64,000 bases of DNA. Source: Castellaniella daejeonensis (lineage in GTDB: Bacteria > Pseudomonadota > Gammaproteobacteria > Burkholderiales > Burkholderiaceae_B). Positions 19,467 to 30,097 of the stretch are shown in pieces. Both the position numbers and the translations under genes were made by a program. The stretch's first letter is position 1, and each line of letters opens with the position of its first letter. The notes beneath the pieces are model-generated. The model was not told the DNA's origin. It did no database searches and saw only the letters and a list, made by a program, of their open reading frames with translations. The stretch is taken from NCBI RefSeq assembly GCF_039523555.1, contig NZ_BAAAFN010000015.1, positions 773,720 through 837,719 on the forward strand. The letters run 5' to 3'.

Positions 19467-20663
19467 TTACCGGTCGGTTTGCATGGCGATGCGGCCGGAA
19501 AGCCACGAAAGGGCCGCGCAGGCCGCCAGCACGGCGGTCAGGGGCAGGGGAGTGCCGGTGTGCCAGGCGCTGACGGCAAAGCCGGCCAGGGCGCCGCAGA
19601 GCATCTGCAATGCTCCCATCAGCGCCGAGGCCACACCCAGCCGGGGGCCCTGTTCGGCCAGCGCCAGGGCGGCGGCGTTGGGGCCCACGAATCCCTGGCT
19701 GGCCATGAATCCCATCAGGCACAGCATCAGCAGGGGCAGATCGATCCAGCCCAGCAGGGTCGACAGCAGGGCGCACAGCGTCATCAGCACCAGAATGCCC
19801 TGTGCGCGGGCCAGCAGGCGGATCGGCGGGTGGCGGTTCAGCAGGCGGGCGCTGACCTGCGAGGCCCCGATCAGCGCCGCGGCGTTCAGGCCGAACAGCA
19901 GGCCGAACCAGCGCGGGTCGACGCCGTAGATCGAGATGAAGACCTGGGGGGATCCCGAGATATAGGCGAACAGGCCGCCCGATCCGAAGCCGCCCGCCAG
20001 GGTGTAGCCCATGAAGCGCCGATGGGTCAGCAGCAGGTGGAAATGGGCGGCGATGGCGCCCACGGCCAGCGGCGATCGCCGCCCGGGATCCAGGGATTCG
20101 CGCATGCGCAGCGCCACGGCGATCAGCAGCCCGGCGCCGACCAGGCTCATCAGGTAGAACACGGTGCGCCAGGATCCCAGCGTCACGGCCTGGCCGCCCA
20201 GCAGGGGCGCCAGGATGGGCATCACGCCCATCACCAGCATCAGCAGGGACAGGGCCTGGGCGGCCTCGCGGGTATCCAGGTGGTCGCGGATCACGGCACG
20301 GGGGATGACCATGCCGGCGGCGCCGCCGAAGGCCTGGACCACGCGCCACAGGATCAGGTGGTCGATGTCGCTGCTCAGCGCGCAGGCGATGGATGCGATG
20401 GAGAACAGCACCAGGCCGATCAGCAGCGGCGGCTTGCGGCCATAGCGGTCGGCCAGGGGGCCGTAGGCCAGCTGTGCCAGGGCCAGGCCCAGCAGGTAGC
20501 TGGCCAGGGTGCGCTCGACCTGCCCCGGATGGACGCCCAGGTCGGCCGCCATGGCGCCGAAGGCGGGCAGGTACATGTCGATGGCCAGGGGGCCGATCGC
20601 AGCCAGCGCGCCCATCAGGATCAGCCAGGGCGGGATCTGGGGCAGGAAAGAACGGGAAGCCAT
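19467..20663 (-). CDS. Bcr/CflA family multidrug efflux MFS transporter
   Basis: A 398-residue inner-membrane drug:H+ antiporter of the 12-helix DHA1 class. Diagnostic are the helix 1 motif GPLAIDMYLPAFGAM, the loop 2-3 motif A-like YGPLADRYGRKPPLL and the RAVIRD segment after helix 4. Length matches Bcr (about 396). The start at 20663 is the first ATG and has a weak purine-rich site. It reads towards rpmB. The substrate cannot be deduced. Confidence 0.9.
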   Translation of the reverse strand: MASRSFLPQIPPWLILMGALAAIGPLAIDMYLPAFGAMAADLGVHPGQVERTLASYLLGLALAQLAYGPLADRYGRKPPLLIGLVLFSIASIACALSSDIDHLILWRVVQAFGGAAGMVIPRAVIRDHLDTREAAQALSLLMLVMGVMPILAPLLGGQAVTLGSWRTVFYLMSLVGAGLLIAVALRMRESLDPGRRSPLAVGAIAAHFHLLLTHRRFMGYTLAGGFGSGGLFAYISGSPQVFISIYGVDPRWFGLLFGLNAAALIGASQVSARLLNRHPPIRLLARAQGILVLMTLCALLSTLLGWIDLPLLMLCLMGFMASQGFVGPNAAALALAEQGPRLGVASALMGALQMLCGALAGFAVSAWHTGTPLPLTAVLAACAALSWLSGRIAMQTDR

Positions 20664-20711
20664 GAAAGCGGGTCGGTGGGGGCGGGCAGGAATGAAGCCT
20701 GCTGGTGGCGC

Positions 20712-20739
20712 TTGAAGCAGCGGGGATTGGCGCTACTAT
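20712..20739 (+). promoter_or_regulatory. Promoter of the cyclopropane synthase-like gene
   Basis: TTGAAG (20712-20717) and TACTAT (20734-20739) are separated by 16 bases, with the TTG start codon 35 bases downstream of the -10. Confidence 0.55.
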
Positions 20740-20773
20740 AGCAAGGTCTTTCACATGACTGAGGGAGGCTCCG

Positions 20774-22033
20774 TTGACTGCGATCGCATCGATCATCGAG
20801 AACAAACTTGGATCATTGCCCCTGCCGGTTTCCATGGAATTGCCGGATGGGCAGAAGGTCGGTGCCGCCGACGCAGCGATTCGCCTGCGTGTGCGCGACG
20901 CCGCCGTCCTGACGCACTTCGCGGCCGGCGAGGTCGGCGTGCTGGGCGAAGACTACGTCGAAGGCAAATTCGAGTTCGACGGCTCCATGCGGGATCTGAT
21001 GCGTCTGGCCGCGGGCATCCTGCCGGGTTCGCCGGTCGACCTGGCCCGCTCGGGCTGGCTGACCAGCCTGGTGAAGCGGCTGGTGTCGGTCTGGCGCCAC
21101 TCGATCGAGCGCGATGCGCGGCAGATCGAATTCCACTACGACCTGTCCGACGATTTCTATGCCCTGTGGCTGGATCCGCGCCGGGTATATTCCTGCGCCT
21201 ACTACCGCGAGCCCGGTTTCACCCTGGCCCAGGCCCAGGAAGCCAAGCTCGACCACATCTGCCGCAAGCTGGCCCTGAAGCCGGGCGAGCGCTTCCTGGA
21301 CGTCGGCGGCGGCTGGGGCGGCCTGATGCTGTGGGCGGCGGAACACTACGATGTCGACGTCACGGGCATCACCCTGTCGAAGAACCAGCATGCCCACGTC
21401 AACCGTCTGATCCAGGAAAAGGGCCTGTCCGGGCGCGTGCGCATGGAACTGCTGGACTACCGCAAGCTCGACGAGTCCCGGCCCTACGACAAGATCGCGT
21501 CGGTCGGCATGTTCGAGCACGTGGGGCGGGCCCAGCTCACGGGCTATTTTTCCAAATTGCGCCGGCTGGTGCGGCCCGGCGGCCTGATCCTGAACCACGG
21601 CATCACGGCGGGCGGGCTGGACAACAGCGAACTGGGCGCCGGCATGGGTGAATTCATCGAGAAGTTCATCTTCCCCGGCGGCGAGCTGTCCCACATCCAT
21701 TATGTGCAGCAGACCCTGGCCGAGGCCGGCCTGGAAGACCTGGATGTCGAGAACCTGCGCCCGCATTATGCGCGCACGCTCTGGGCCTGGAGCGACGCCC
21801 TGGAATCCCGCCTGGACGAGGCGCGTGCCGTCTTGAACACGTCCCAGGGCGAACGATCCTTGCGGGCGTACCGCATGTACCTGGCGGGCTGCGCGATGGG
21901 CTTCGAGCACGGCTGGATCGCCCTGCACCAGATTCTCGCCCAGCCCCAGCCCACGGGGCGTTCCGACGAGCTGGACTACCCCGGGGACCAGGCCTACCCC
22001 TGGCGCCGCGACTATATCTACCGGGACCGCTGA
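20774..22033 (+). CDS. Cyclopropane-fatty-acyl-phospholipid synthase family methyltransferase
   Basis: A 419-residue SAM-dependent enzyme of the CFA synthase family, which adds a methylene bridge to unsaturated acyl chains of membrane lipids. The N-terminal SCP2-like region is followed by HYDLSDDFYALWLDP, the SAM motif FLDVGGGWGGL, GITLSKNQ and VGMFEHVG, all CFA landmarks. EKFIFPGGELSH and the GCAMGFEHGW end are also typical. The TTG start at 20774 is chosen because GAGGGAGG lies 5-12 bases upstream; the next in-frame ATG (about residue 21) lacks one. It ends before a good terminator. Confidence 0.9.
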   Translation: MTAIASIIENKLGSLPLPVSMELPDGQKVGAADAAIRLRVRDAAVLTHFAAGEVGVLGEDYVEGKFEFDGSMRDLMRLAAGILPGSPVDLARSGWLTSLVKRLVSVWRHSIERDARQIEFHYDLSDDFYALWLDPRRVYSCAYYREPGFTLAQAQEAKLDHICRKLALKPGERFLDVGGGWGGLMLWAAEHYDVDVTGITLSKNQHAHVNRLIQEKGLSGRVRMELLDYRKLDESRPYDKIASVGMFEHVGRAQLTGYFSKLRRLVRPGGLILNHGITAGGLDNSELGAGMGEFIEKFIFPGGELSHIHYVQQTLAEAGLEDLDVENLRPHYARTLWAWSDALESRLDEARAVLNTSQGERSLRAYRMYLAGCAMGFEHGWIALHQILAQPQPTGRSDELDYPGDQAYPWRRDYIYRDR

Positions 22034-22377
22034 ACCCACCTTTCCCGGGGTGCCGGAAACGCCCGTCCGGCATGTCTCCGGCACCGCCTGCAGCACACCG
22101 CGATTCCCGCGTTTTCAGCCCCGCTCAGGGGCTGTTTTCATTAACCGGGTTTATTTTCTGCGATCCTGTGTGTAAAATAACGCTTCTTCTGTAGTTCTTT
22201 TTTCAATCCTGGCAGCGGCTGCTTCGGTTTTCGGCCCCTGTCTGTCCTGGGCGCATCGCGCCTGCAGTGCTGGTATGTATTGGCGGCCCGCGGCCGTCTT
22301 CCGCACACCCTCCCCTAAGCTATGGCGTCGGCCACGCATGGCGTATCCGGCGTCTCCGTAACCCAAAGGAGGCATCT
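22034..22377 (+). other. 344-base intergenic region
   Basis: Contains the terminator described separately and an AT-richer stretch around 22145-22205 that could hold the promoter of the betaine transporter operon, though I cannot place the hexamers with confidence. A good ribosome binding site AAAGGAGG (22366-22373) precedes the next gene. No convincing small gene is seen. Confidence 0.5.
22116..22138 (+). terminator. Intrinsic terminator after the cyclopropane synthase-like gene
   Basis: CAGCCCC-GCTCA-GGGGCTG forms a 7-bp GC-rich stem directly followed by TTTTC. Confidence 0.8.
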
Positions 22378-23433
22378 ATGTCTATCTCTGCTTTTTCGTC
22401 GCCCGTCGCGGCACGTTCCCCCCGCCTGTCCCGCACCGTGCTGGGGCTTGCACTGACGGCTGCGCTCGCCGGCCTGTCGCTGGCCCCGTCCGTGTCCCGG
22501 GCGGCCGACGCGCCCCAATGCGAACTCGACCGCGCCGTGCGCTTCGGCGGCATGAACTGGGAATCCAACCTGGTCCTGGTCGAGGTCGAACGCTTCATTG
22601 CCAAGCATGGCTACGGCTGCGATTCCGAAGTCCTGCCCACGGAAACCCTGCCGGCCCTGGCGGCGCTGGAACGCGGAGACCTGGACATCAACAGCGAGAT
22701 CTGGCTGAACAGCACCCTGGAGCCCTGGACCAAGGCCGAGGCCACCGGCCGCGTCAAGCGCATCGGCGACATCTACATGGGCGGTGAAGCCTGGTTCATT
22801 CCCAAGTACACGGCCGAGCGCCTGCCCGAACTGAAGAAGGCCACCGACCTGCCGAAATTCAAGGATGCCTTCAAGGATCCCGAAGAGCCCTCCAAGGGCC
22901 GCTTCTACGGCTGCCCGGCCGGCTGGGGCTGCGAAGTCGTCAGCACGAACCTGTTCAAGGCGCTGAACCTGGGCGATACCTTCACGCTGTTCTCCCCCGG
23001 CACCGGCGCGACCCAGAAGGCCGCCCTGACCGCAGCCTACCAGCGCAAGGAAAATGTCGTCTTCTACTACTGGTATCCGACGCCGCTGGTGGGCTCCATG
23101 GACCTGGTCAAGCTGGAACTGCCGCCGTACGACGCCGCCAAGCAGAAATGCCTGACCGACCCGAACTGCGAGAACCCCCAGGCCTCCGACTATCCGGAGA
23201 ATCCGGTGTTCACGGCGGTCACCGCGAAATTCACCCAGGACGCGCCGAAGCTGACCGAGTTCCTGTCCAAGGTGAAGGTGCCCCTGGACGTGATGAACCA
23301 GACCATGGCCTACATGGAAAAGAACGAGGCCGAACCCCAACCGACGGCGATGTGGTTCCTGAAGAACCAGCAGGCCGTCTGGACCGGATGGCTGCCCGCC
23401 GACGTGACGGAGCGTGTCAAGGCCGCCCTGTAA
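22378..23433 (+). CDS. Glycine betaine/proline-type ABC transporter substrate-binding protein
   Basis: A periplasmic binding protein of the OpuAC/ProX family, 351 residues. The Sec signal peptide covers about residues 1-41 (ending SVSRAADA). The mature part starts with FGGMNWESN and ends with an aromatic-rich C-terminal lobe (TAMWFLKNQQAVWTGWL). An internal Cys-rich segment (CPAGWGC; CLTDPNC) marks the betaine/choline branch. It is the first gene of an X-W-V operon that probably imports quaternary ammonium compounds for osmoprotection or nutrition. The ATG at 22378 follows AGGAGG; the longer upstream frame has no such site. Confidence 0.88.
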   Translation: MSISAFSSPVAARSPRLSRTVLGLALTAALAGLSLAPSVSRAADAPQCELDRAVRFGGMNWESNLVLVEVERFIAKHGYGCDSEVLPTETLPALAALERGDLDINSEIWLNSTLEPWTKAEATGRVKRIGDIYMGGEAWFIPKYTAERLPELKKATDLPKFKDAFKDPEEPSKGRFYGCPAGWGCEVVSTNLFKALNLGDTFTLFSPGTGATQKAALTAAYQRKENVVFYYWYPTPLVGSMDLVKLELPPYDAAKQKCLTDPNCENPQASDYPENPVFTAVTAKFTQDAPKLTEFLSKVKVPLDVMNQTMAYMEKNEAEPQPTAMWFLKNQQAVWTGWLPADVTERVKAAL

Positions 23434-23443
23434 GGAGGCCCGC

Positions 23444-24298
23444 ATGTTTCCCGAATTGATTGCAGCCCGGGATCTGCAGCGGCCCATCGACGAGTTCGTC
23501 AATGGGCTGGTGACGCAGTATTCCGACGTGCTGCGGGCGCTGACCCAGCCCCTGCTGGACCTGCTGATCTGGTCCGACAACCTGCTGCGGCATTCGCCGT
23601 GGTGGGCCATCGTGGCCGTCATCGTGGGCCTGGCCTGGCTGGGCAGCCGGGCCTGGCGCTTCAGCCTGGCCATGGGCGCGCTGCTGTGCCTGGTGGGGGC
23701 CATAGGTCTCTGGGAGGCCGCCATGCAGACGCTGTCGCTGATGATCGTGGCGGTGGCGTTCTCGGTGCTGATCGGCATTCCCGTGGGGATTGCCATGGCC
23801 AGCTTCCGCTGGGTGCGCGCCGCGATGCTGCCGGTCCTGGACGTCATGCAGACCATGCCCAGCTTCGTCTACCTGATCCCGGTGGTCATGCTGTTCAACC
23901 TGGGCAAGCTGGCGGCGCTGTTCGCCACGGTGATCTATGCCGTGCCGCCCGTCATCCGGCTCACCGACCTGGGCATCCGCCTGGTGGACGCGGAAGTGCT
24001 CGAGGCCTCGCGCGCCTTCGGGGCCAGCCGCAGCCGCCAGCTCTTCGGCGTGCAGCTGCCGCTGGCGCTGCCCAACATCATGGCGGGCATCAACCAGACC
24101 ACCATGATGGCGCTGGCCATGGTGGTGATCGCTTCCATGATCGGCGTGCGCGGGCTGGGCTACGAGGTCCTGCAGGGCATCAATCGCCTGCAGGTCGGAC
24201 GCGGTCTGCTGGCCGGACTGGGGATCGTGGTCCTGGCCATCATCTTCGACCGCATCACCCAGCGGTTCGGCAAGCGCTGGCAGGTGCGGGGGAACTGA
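23444..24298 (+). CDS. Glycine betaine/proline-type ABC transporter permease (ProW-like)
   Basis: A 284-residue inner-membrane permease of the OpuAB/ProW type with about six helices. The EAA loop region reads EASRAFGASRSRQLFGVQLPLALPNIM (in parts: EASRAFGASRSRQ, LFGVQLPLALPNIM), and the MQTMPSFVYLIP segment is a ProW signature. The ATG at 23444 is preceded by TAAGGAGG, overlapping the stop of the binding-protein gene. An upstream ATG at 23414 lies inside the preceding gene and is unlikely. Confidence 0.92.
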   Translation: MFPELIAARDLQRPIDEFVNGLVTQYSDVLRALTQPLLDLLIWSDNLLRHSPWWAIVAVIVGLAWLGSRAWRFSLAMGALLCLVGAIGLWEAAMQTLSLMIVAVAFSVLIGIPVGIAMASFRWVRAAMLPVLDVMQTMPSFVYLIPVVMLFNLGKLAALFATVIYAVPPVIRLTDLGIRLVDAEVLEASRAFGASRSRQLFGVQLPLALPNIMAGINQTTMMALAMVVIASMIGVRGLGYEVLQGINRLQVGRGLLAGLGIVVLAIIFDRITQRFGKRWQVRGN

Positions 24299-24299
24299 C

Positions 24300-25535
<1,236 letters not shown>

Positions 25536-25577
25536 TCGCCGGGCGACAGTCGCCGCCCGGTTCGGCTGCGCGCCGGT

Positions 25578-26984
25578 TCAGGCGCCTCGCGCCTGCTGGC
25601 GCAACACGCGGCCGTACCAGGCAAACAGCATCAGGGCCGACAGCAGCAGCCCGAACATCGCCATGATCCACATGGTCGCGGCCCCGACCGGTGCGCCCGG
25701 CATCAGCCGGTGCGCAACGGGAGCAAGGGATCCGGCCGCGGGGCCGTAGCCCAGCCACCAGCCGCCCACCAGTCCCAGCCCCGTCAGCGCGGTGACCTGC
25801 AGGATGAGCGGCACCATGGCGATCTTGTAGGCGCGCAGGATATAGGCGCCGATGCAGTGCATGGCGTCCCAGAAATGGAACCAGGGCGCGATCTGCAGCA
25901 AGGTCAGGGCGATGGCGGCCACCTGGATCTCGTCGGTGTAGGCGCGCACGATGGCTTCCCGTCCGGCGATCAGGATGGCGCCGGTGAGCAGGGCGCCCAG
26001 GGCCGCGAGCCCGATACCGTTCAATCCCGTGCGCCGGGCCAGGGCCGGATCGCGCGCGCCCACGGCCTGCGCCGTGAGCGAGGCGGTGGCCAGGCTCAGG
26101 GACATGGGCAGCATGTAGGCCAGGGCGACCAGGTTCGCCAGGATCTGCTGGGCGCCGCTGACGTACAGGCCGTCGCGGGCAATCAGCAGCGCCATGAAAC
26201 TGAAGGCGCAGACCTCGATCAGGTAGGATCCGCCCATGGGCAGCCCCAGGCGCAGCAGCTCTTTCTGGTCGGCCCAGCGCGGCCATCCCAGCCGCAGGGA
26301 CAGGGCCCGGAAGGCCTGCCGGTGGCGGATCATCCACAGCCCGGCCGCGAGCATCATCCAGTCCACCACCAGGGTGGCGATGCCAGCGCCCACCGCGCCC
26401 ATCGCGGGCAGGCCCAGGCCGCCGAAGATGAACCATACGTTGAACAGCAGCTTGAAGGCGATGCTGCCGACATTGATCGCCATCACCTCGCGGGTCTGCG
26501 AGATGGCCGTCGATGTGGCGTAAATCGTGCGGAACAGCAGCGCCGAAGGCAGGGCCAGCGCCAGGGCGACCAGATAGCCGGCCACCCGCCGGCGCACTTC
26601 GGGTTCGACATCGCCGGACAGGCTGAGCCAGGCGTCGGGAAACAGCAGGCAGGCGCCGCCCAGTGCGGACAGGGTTAGGGCCAGCCAGATGCCCTGGCCC
26701 CAGGCCCTGCCGGCTTCTTCCAGTCGCCCGGCCCCGAAGTGCTGGGCAATGATCGGGATCAGGGCATGCACCACGCCCATCAGGCCGACGAAGATCGTGA
26801 TGTAGATCGAGGCGCCGAGCGACATCGCCTGGAGATCGGCGGCGCTGGCGTGGCCCACCATGGCCGTGTCCAGGACGGCGAAGACGATGCCGGCCCAGGA
26901 GCTGACCAGGATGGGCCAGGATTGCCGCAGGATGGTGCGCCAGGGGGCGGCGGCCGGCCGGCCGGCGGGTGGGGCGTCGGTCAT
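25578..26984 (-). CDS. MATE family efflux transporter
   Basis: A multidrug and toxin extrusion antiporter of the NorM type, 468 residues, with about twelve hydrophobic helices in two related halves. The N-terminal block RQSWPILVSSWAGIVFAVLDTAMVGHASA (in parts: RQSWPILVSSWAG, IVFAVLDTAMVGH) is the family hallmark, and LGLPMGGSYLIEV marks the second half. The ATG at 26984 is preferred over a TTG at 27005. It is convergent with the betaine operon and downstream of the GT39 gene on the same strand. Substrate unknown. Confidence 0.9.
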   Translation of the reverse strand: MTDAPPAGRPAAAPWRTILRQSWPILVSSWAGIVFAVLDTAMVGHASAADLQAMSLGASIYITIFVGLMGVVHALIPIIAQHFGAGRLEEAGRAWGQGIWLALTLSALGGACLLFPDAWLSLSGDVEPEVRRRVAGYLVALALALPSALLFRTIYATSTAISQTREVMAINVGSIAFKLLFNVWFIFGGLGLPAMGAVGAGIATLVVDWMMLAAGLWMIRHRQAFRALSLRLGWPRWADQKELLRLGLPMGGSYLIEVCAFSFMALLIARDGLYVSGAQQILANLVALAYMLPMSLSLATASLTAQAVGARDPALARRTGLNGIGLAALGALLTGAILIAGREAIVRAYTDEIQVAAIALTLLQIAPWFHFWDAMHCIGAYILRAYKIAMVPLILQVTALTGLGLVGGWWLGYGPAAGSLAPVAHRLMPGAPVGAATMWIMAMFGLLLSALMLFAWYGRVLRQQARGA

Positions 26985-27033
26985 GGAAGGGGCGGGTTGG
27001 TTCAACGGAATGCCGGGGCTTGGGGGCTGAATC

Positions 27034-28782
27034 CTAGGGCTTCAGGCGCAGCAGGCGGAACATCTCGTGGCGGTCGGGTTCGCGGCGGCCTTCCCAGAGG
27101 GCGGGATGGTCCGCCAGCCAGGCCTGGCCCGATTGCAGGCTGCGGGGGCTGACCTGCTGCAGCAGCAGCGGGCAGTCGTCGTCGAAGCTGAACTCGATGC
27201 CGTTGAATACCAGGAACGAGGCACGCTGGCCGCTGCCCAGGCCCTGGGTGCGGATGCATTCGCCGGGCTGGCGGTGCTGTGCCAGGGCCGATGCCAGGGA
27301 TGCCGAGACGTCGCGGTAGCTGCGCGCGTAGTCGAGCGCGGGCATCCACAGTGTGGCCAGCAGCAGCCAGGTGGTGATCAGGCCCCCGGCCGAGAGCGCC
27401 GTGCCGCGCCACAGGCCGGCCGGATGGCTGCGCAGGCGCCAGCGCACCAGGGCGATCCAGGCCAGGGTGCCGAGGACGGCGAAGACCGTGGCGGGCCAGG
27501 CGACGTGGGGGTCGAAGCCCCGGGTCTGGCGGGTGATGTTGGCGGCGATCTGGGCGGGCCAGCCGGCCTGCAGGGCCACCCAACCCAGCCACACGGTGGC
27601 GGCCGTCAGTGAAAAGCACATCACCGCGAACCAGTCCAGGGTATTGATCACGCCGCGCCGCAGGGTCGGCAGGGCGAAGGCCGCCAGGACGGCGCAGGGC
27701 ACGGCCAGGGTGCTGTATTCGGGTTCGAAGGGGTCGGCACTGGCCAGCAGGATCAGCAGCGCCCCCACGGCGAAGCCCAGCGGGATGCCGATGTGCGGGG
27801 CGCGGAACCAGCCGCGCCAGCGCCACAGCGCCAGCAGGGCCAGCGGCCAGGTCGGCCAGAGGAACCAGGGCAGGTCGCGCAGGATGCTGCCCCAGGCGCG
27901 GGCGCCGGGCCAGTCGAAGGCATTGCGCGTCCAGAGTAGCCAGCTTTCGGTCCAGTAGGGACCGAAGGCCCGGGCGGGAATCCACCAGAGCAGGATCAGC
28001 GTGATCGCGATCAGGGCGCTGACGGCCAGCCATCTCCGTTCGGCCGCCAGGGCTCGGCCGGGCAGGAAGATCAGGGGCACGGCCAGGATCAGCGGCAGGC
28101 AGCCCAGCCAGCCGCGCGCCAGGAACGACAGCCCCACGGCCACGCCCAGGGTGGCGGCGCCCGAGACCGGATGGTCGAGCATGCGGGCCACGGCATAGAA
28201 GGCCAGGGCCTGGCAGGCGATCACGGCGGGCACTTCGGACGTTTCGTGCATGCGCCAGACGATGCCGATCGTGGCCACGATCAGCAGCAGGGCGGCATCG
28301 GCCAGCATCCGGCCGTAGTCGCGCGGGTTGGGTTCGCCGCCGAAAGGCAGGGCCAGCGGCTGGGATTCCGGACGCCGGCCCAGCAGGTAGGTGCCGTACC
28401 AGATCGAGCCGGTAAGCAGGGCGAACCACAGCAGGTTGGGCACGCGCGATGCGATGATGGCGGCGTCCAGGGGGCTGAAGAAAAGCTCGAACAGGGGGCG
28501 CAGCGCCCAGATGGAGAGGGCGCCGACCCAGGTGGCCAGCGGCCCGTCCTGGGCTTGCGCCAGGTGGCCGACCTGGGGCAGCAGCCAGGCATGGTCCTGG
28601 CCCGACAGGGCCGTGAGCATGGTGGCCAGGCCGGTGACGTCGTCGGTCTTCCAGGGGTCGCGATAGAACAGGCCCGCCAGGATGTAGACCAGGCCGACGC
28701 ACAGCAGGAACGGCCTGGGCAGCTTGGCGGCGGCCGTGGCCGTCAGGCGGGCGGGTGTCGATCGCAGATCTTGGGACAGCAC
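27034..28782 (-). CDS. GT39/ArnT-like glycosyltransferase membrane protein
   Basis: A 582-residue polytopic inner-membrane protein of the GT-C fold (PMT/ArnT-like). An acidic motif WKTDD follows the first helix, as in enzymes that use polyprenyl-phosphate sugars, and about eleven to twelve hydrophobic helices precede a C-terminal periplasmic domain. Such enzymes transfer sugars or aminoarabinose to lipid A or other envelope acceptors; the acceptor here is unknown. The start is an apparent GTG at 28782 without a strong ribosome binding site, so the first residues are uncertain. It lies behind rpmE2, separated by its terminator. Confidence 0.8.
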   Translation of the reverse strand: MLSQDLRSTPARLTATAAAKLPRPFLLCVGLVYILAGLFYRDPWKTDDVTGLATMLTALSGQDHAWLLPQVGHLAQAQDGPLATWVGALSIWALRPLFELFFSPLDAAIIASRVPNLLWFALLTGSIWYGTYLLGRRPESQPLALPFGGEPNPRDYGRMLADAALLLIVATIGIVWRMHETSEVPAVIACQALAFYAVARMLDHPVSGAATLGVAVGLSFLARGWLGCLPLILAVPLIFLPGRALAAERRWLAVSALIAITLILLWWIPARAFGPYWTESWLLWTRNAFDWPGARAWGSILRDLPWFLWPTWPLALLALWRWRGWFRAPHIGIPLGFAVGALLILLASADPFEPEYSTLAVPCAVLAAFALPTLRRGVINTLDWFAVMCFSLTAATVWLGWVALQAGWPAQIAANITRQTRGFDPHVAWPATVFAVLGTLAWIALVRWRLRSHPAGLWRGTALSAGGLITTWLLLATLWMPALDYARSYRDVSASLASALAQHRQPGECIRTQGLGSGQRASFLVFNGIEFSFDDDCPLLLQQVSPRSLQSGQAWLADHPALWEGRREPDRHEMFRLLRLKP

Positions 28783-28830
28783 CGGGGAAGCACCAGAAAA
28801 AAGGGGCGGATGAATGCGCCCATGTTAAAT

Positions 28831-28860
28831 GAAAAAGGCAGCCGGACGGCTGCCTTTTGG
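28831..28860 (-). terminator. Intrinsic terminator of rpmE2
   Basis: AAGGCAGCC / GGCTGCCTT form a stem with a short GGAC loop. On the minus strand it is followed by TTTTTC. It lies 15-45 bases beyond the rpmE2 stop. Confidence 0.85.
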
Positions 28861-28875
28861 AACTGCACGCTGCGC

Positions 28876-29136
28876 TTACTTCTTGACCGTGCCGGCGGTG
28901 CGGGCGAAACGGGCGCGGAACTTTTCCACGCGGCCGGTTTCGACGATGCGGGTCTGGGCGCCGGTGTAGAAGGGATGCGATTCCGAGGTGACGTCGCACT
29001 TGAAGAGCGGGTAGGTCTTGCCGTCGATCTCGGTGGTTTCGCGCGAATTCAGCGCGGAACGCGAGATGAACTTGTTGCCGGTCTGCAGGTCGAGGAACAC
29101 GACCTCGCGGTACTCGGGATGAATGCCTTCTTTCAT
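28876..29136 (-). CDS. rpmE2: Ribosomal protein L31 type B
   Basis: An 86-residue large-subunit protein of the type B (YkgM-like) L31 family. It starts MKEGIHPEYREVVFLDLQTG and contains SHPFYTGAQ and GRVEKF. Only one cysteine is present, so the zinc-binding CxxC of type A L31 is missing. An in-frame ATG at 29220 would add 28 non-conserved residues; 29136 is the family start. In other bacteria type B L31 is often Zur-controlled, but I see no clear Zur box here. Confidence 0.95.
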   Translation of the reverse strand: MKEGIHPEYREVVFLDLQTGNKFISRSALNSRETTEIDGKTYPLFKCDVTSESHPFYTGAQTRIVETGRVEKFRARFARTAGTVKK

Positions 29137-29351
29137 GATGGAATCCGTGGGTAGATGATAGGGGACCGCCAGCCGGATGGACGCGAAATGCCTCTGCCAA
29201 AAGAAGATGGCTCGCATCAAAATCCTGGCAACGTATCCAAGATAAGCCCACCATTCTACTACGCGAAAGAACGAAGGTCCAGGGGCGTGGTCGTCATGCC
29301 GGGCGAACCGCGGCGGCCGGCCGGGACGCCCCCGATCCCTGCCCGGGGCAC

Positions 29352-29383
29352 GTTCAGATCTGGTCCCGTTCAGACCTGGCCCC
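29352..29383 (+). repeat. 16-base imperfect tandem duplication at the radC 3' end
   Basis: GTTCAGATCTGGTCCC (29352-29367) is followed directly by GTTCAGACCTGGCCCC (29368-29383) with two C/T differences. The second copy holds the radC stop codon. Confidence 0.7.
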
Positions 29384-30047
29384 GTTCCGCCAGGGACGTG
29401 ACCTCGGTGGCGCCGACGATCAGGTGGTCCAGCAGCTGGATGTCGACCAGGGCCAGGGCCTGCTTCAGCTGGCGCGTCAGGGCGATGTCGGCCGGACTGG
29501 GTTCGGCCAGGCCCGACGGGTGGTTATGGGCCAGGATCAGGGCGGCGGCATGGTGCCCGAGCGCGGCTTTCACGACCTCGCGCGGGTAGACCGAGGCATG
29601 CGCCAGCGTGCCGCGCGCGACCTCGGCGCATTCGATCAGCTGCAGCTGGCTGTCCAGGAAAAGGGCGATGCAATGCTCCACCCGCAGGTGGGCCAGGCGC
29701 AGGGCGCAGAACTGCTTGACCCGGCCGGGCTGGTTCAGGGCGCGGCCGCTGCGCAGCGGTTCCTCGACAGCGCGGCGGCTGAGTTCCTGGACCGCCAGCA
29801 ACTCGCAGGTCTTGGCCGCGCCCATGCCGGGAAAGGCCAGCAGCGCCGAGGAATCCGCCGCCAGCAGGCGGCGCAGACCGCCGAAATGCTCGATCATCCG
29901 GCGCCCCATCTCGACGGCGTCGCGGCCGCGCGTGCCGGTGCGCAGCAGGACCGCCAGCAGCTCGGCCGACGTCAGCGCCTGCGCGCCGTGCCGCAGCAGG
30001 CGTTCCCTGGGACGCTCGGAACAGGGGGATCGGGTGTCTTGCGGCAT
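29370..30047 (-). CDS. radC: RadC family JAB/MPN-domain protein
   Basis: A 225-residue RadC-like protein. The N-terminal helix-hairpin-helix-like region (ALTSAELLAVLLRTGTRGRDA and FPGMGAAK) is followed by a JAMM-type domain with the HNHPSG motif and downstream Asp (SPADIALTR). The family was named for DNA repair, but its biochemical role remains unsettled. The ATG at 30047 gives the family start; a longer frame extends to 30107 over the promoter region. It is divergent from fkpB with a gap of about 50 bases. Confidence 0.93.
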   Translation of the reverse strand: MPQDTRSPCSERPRERLLRHGAQALTSAELLAVLLRTGTRGRDAVEMGRRMIEHFGGLRRLLAADSSALLAFPGMGAAKTCELLAVQELSRRAVEEPLRSGRALNQPGRVKQFCALRLAHLRVEHCIALFLDSQLQLIECAEVARGTLAHASVYPREVVKAALGHHAAALILAHNHPSGLAEPSPADIALTRQLKQALALVDIQLLDHLIVGATEVTSLAERGQV

Positions 30048-30097
30048 GTTAGGCTCTAGAATGTAGGGGTTTGCATTGAATCCTTCACGGGGGCATT

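Noticed and set aside
28876..29260. Zur-binding site upstream of rpmE2
   Set aside because: Type B L31 genes are often Zur-controlled, but no palindrome resembling GTTATA-type Zur boxes is visible.
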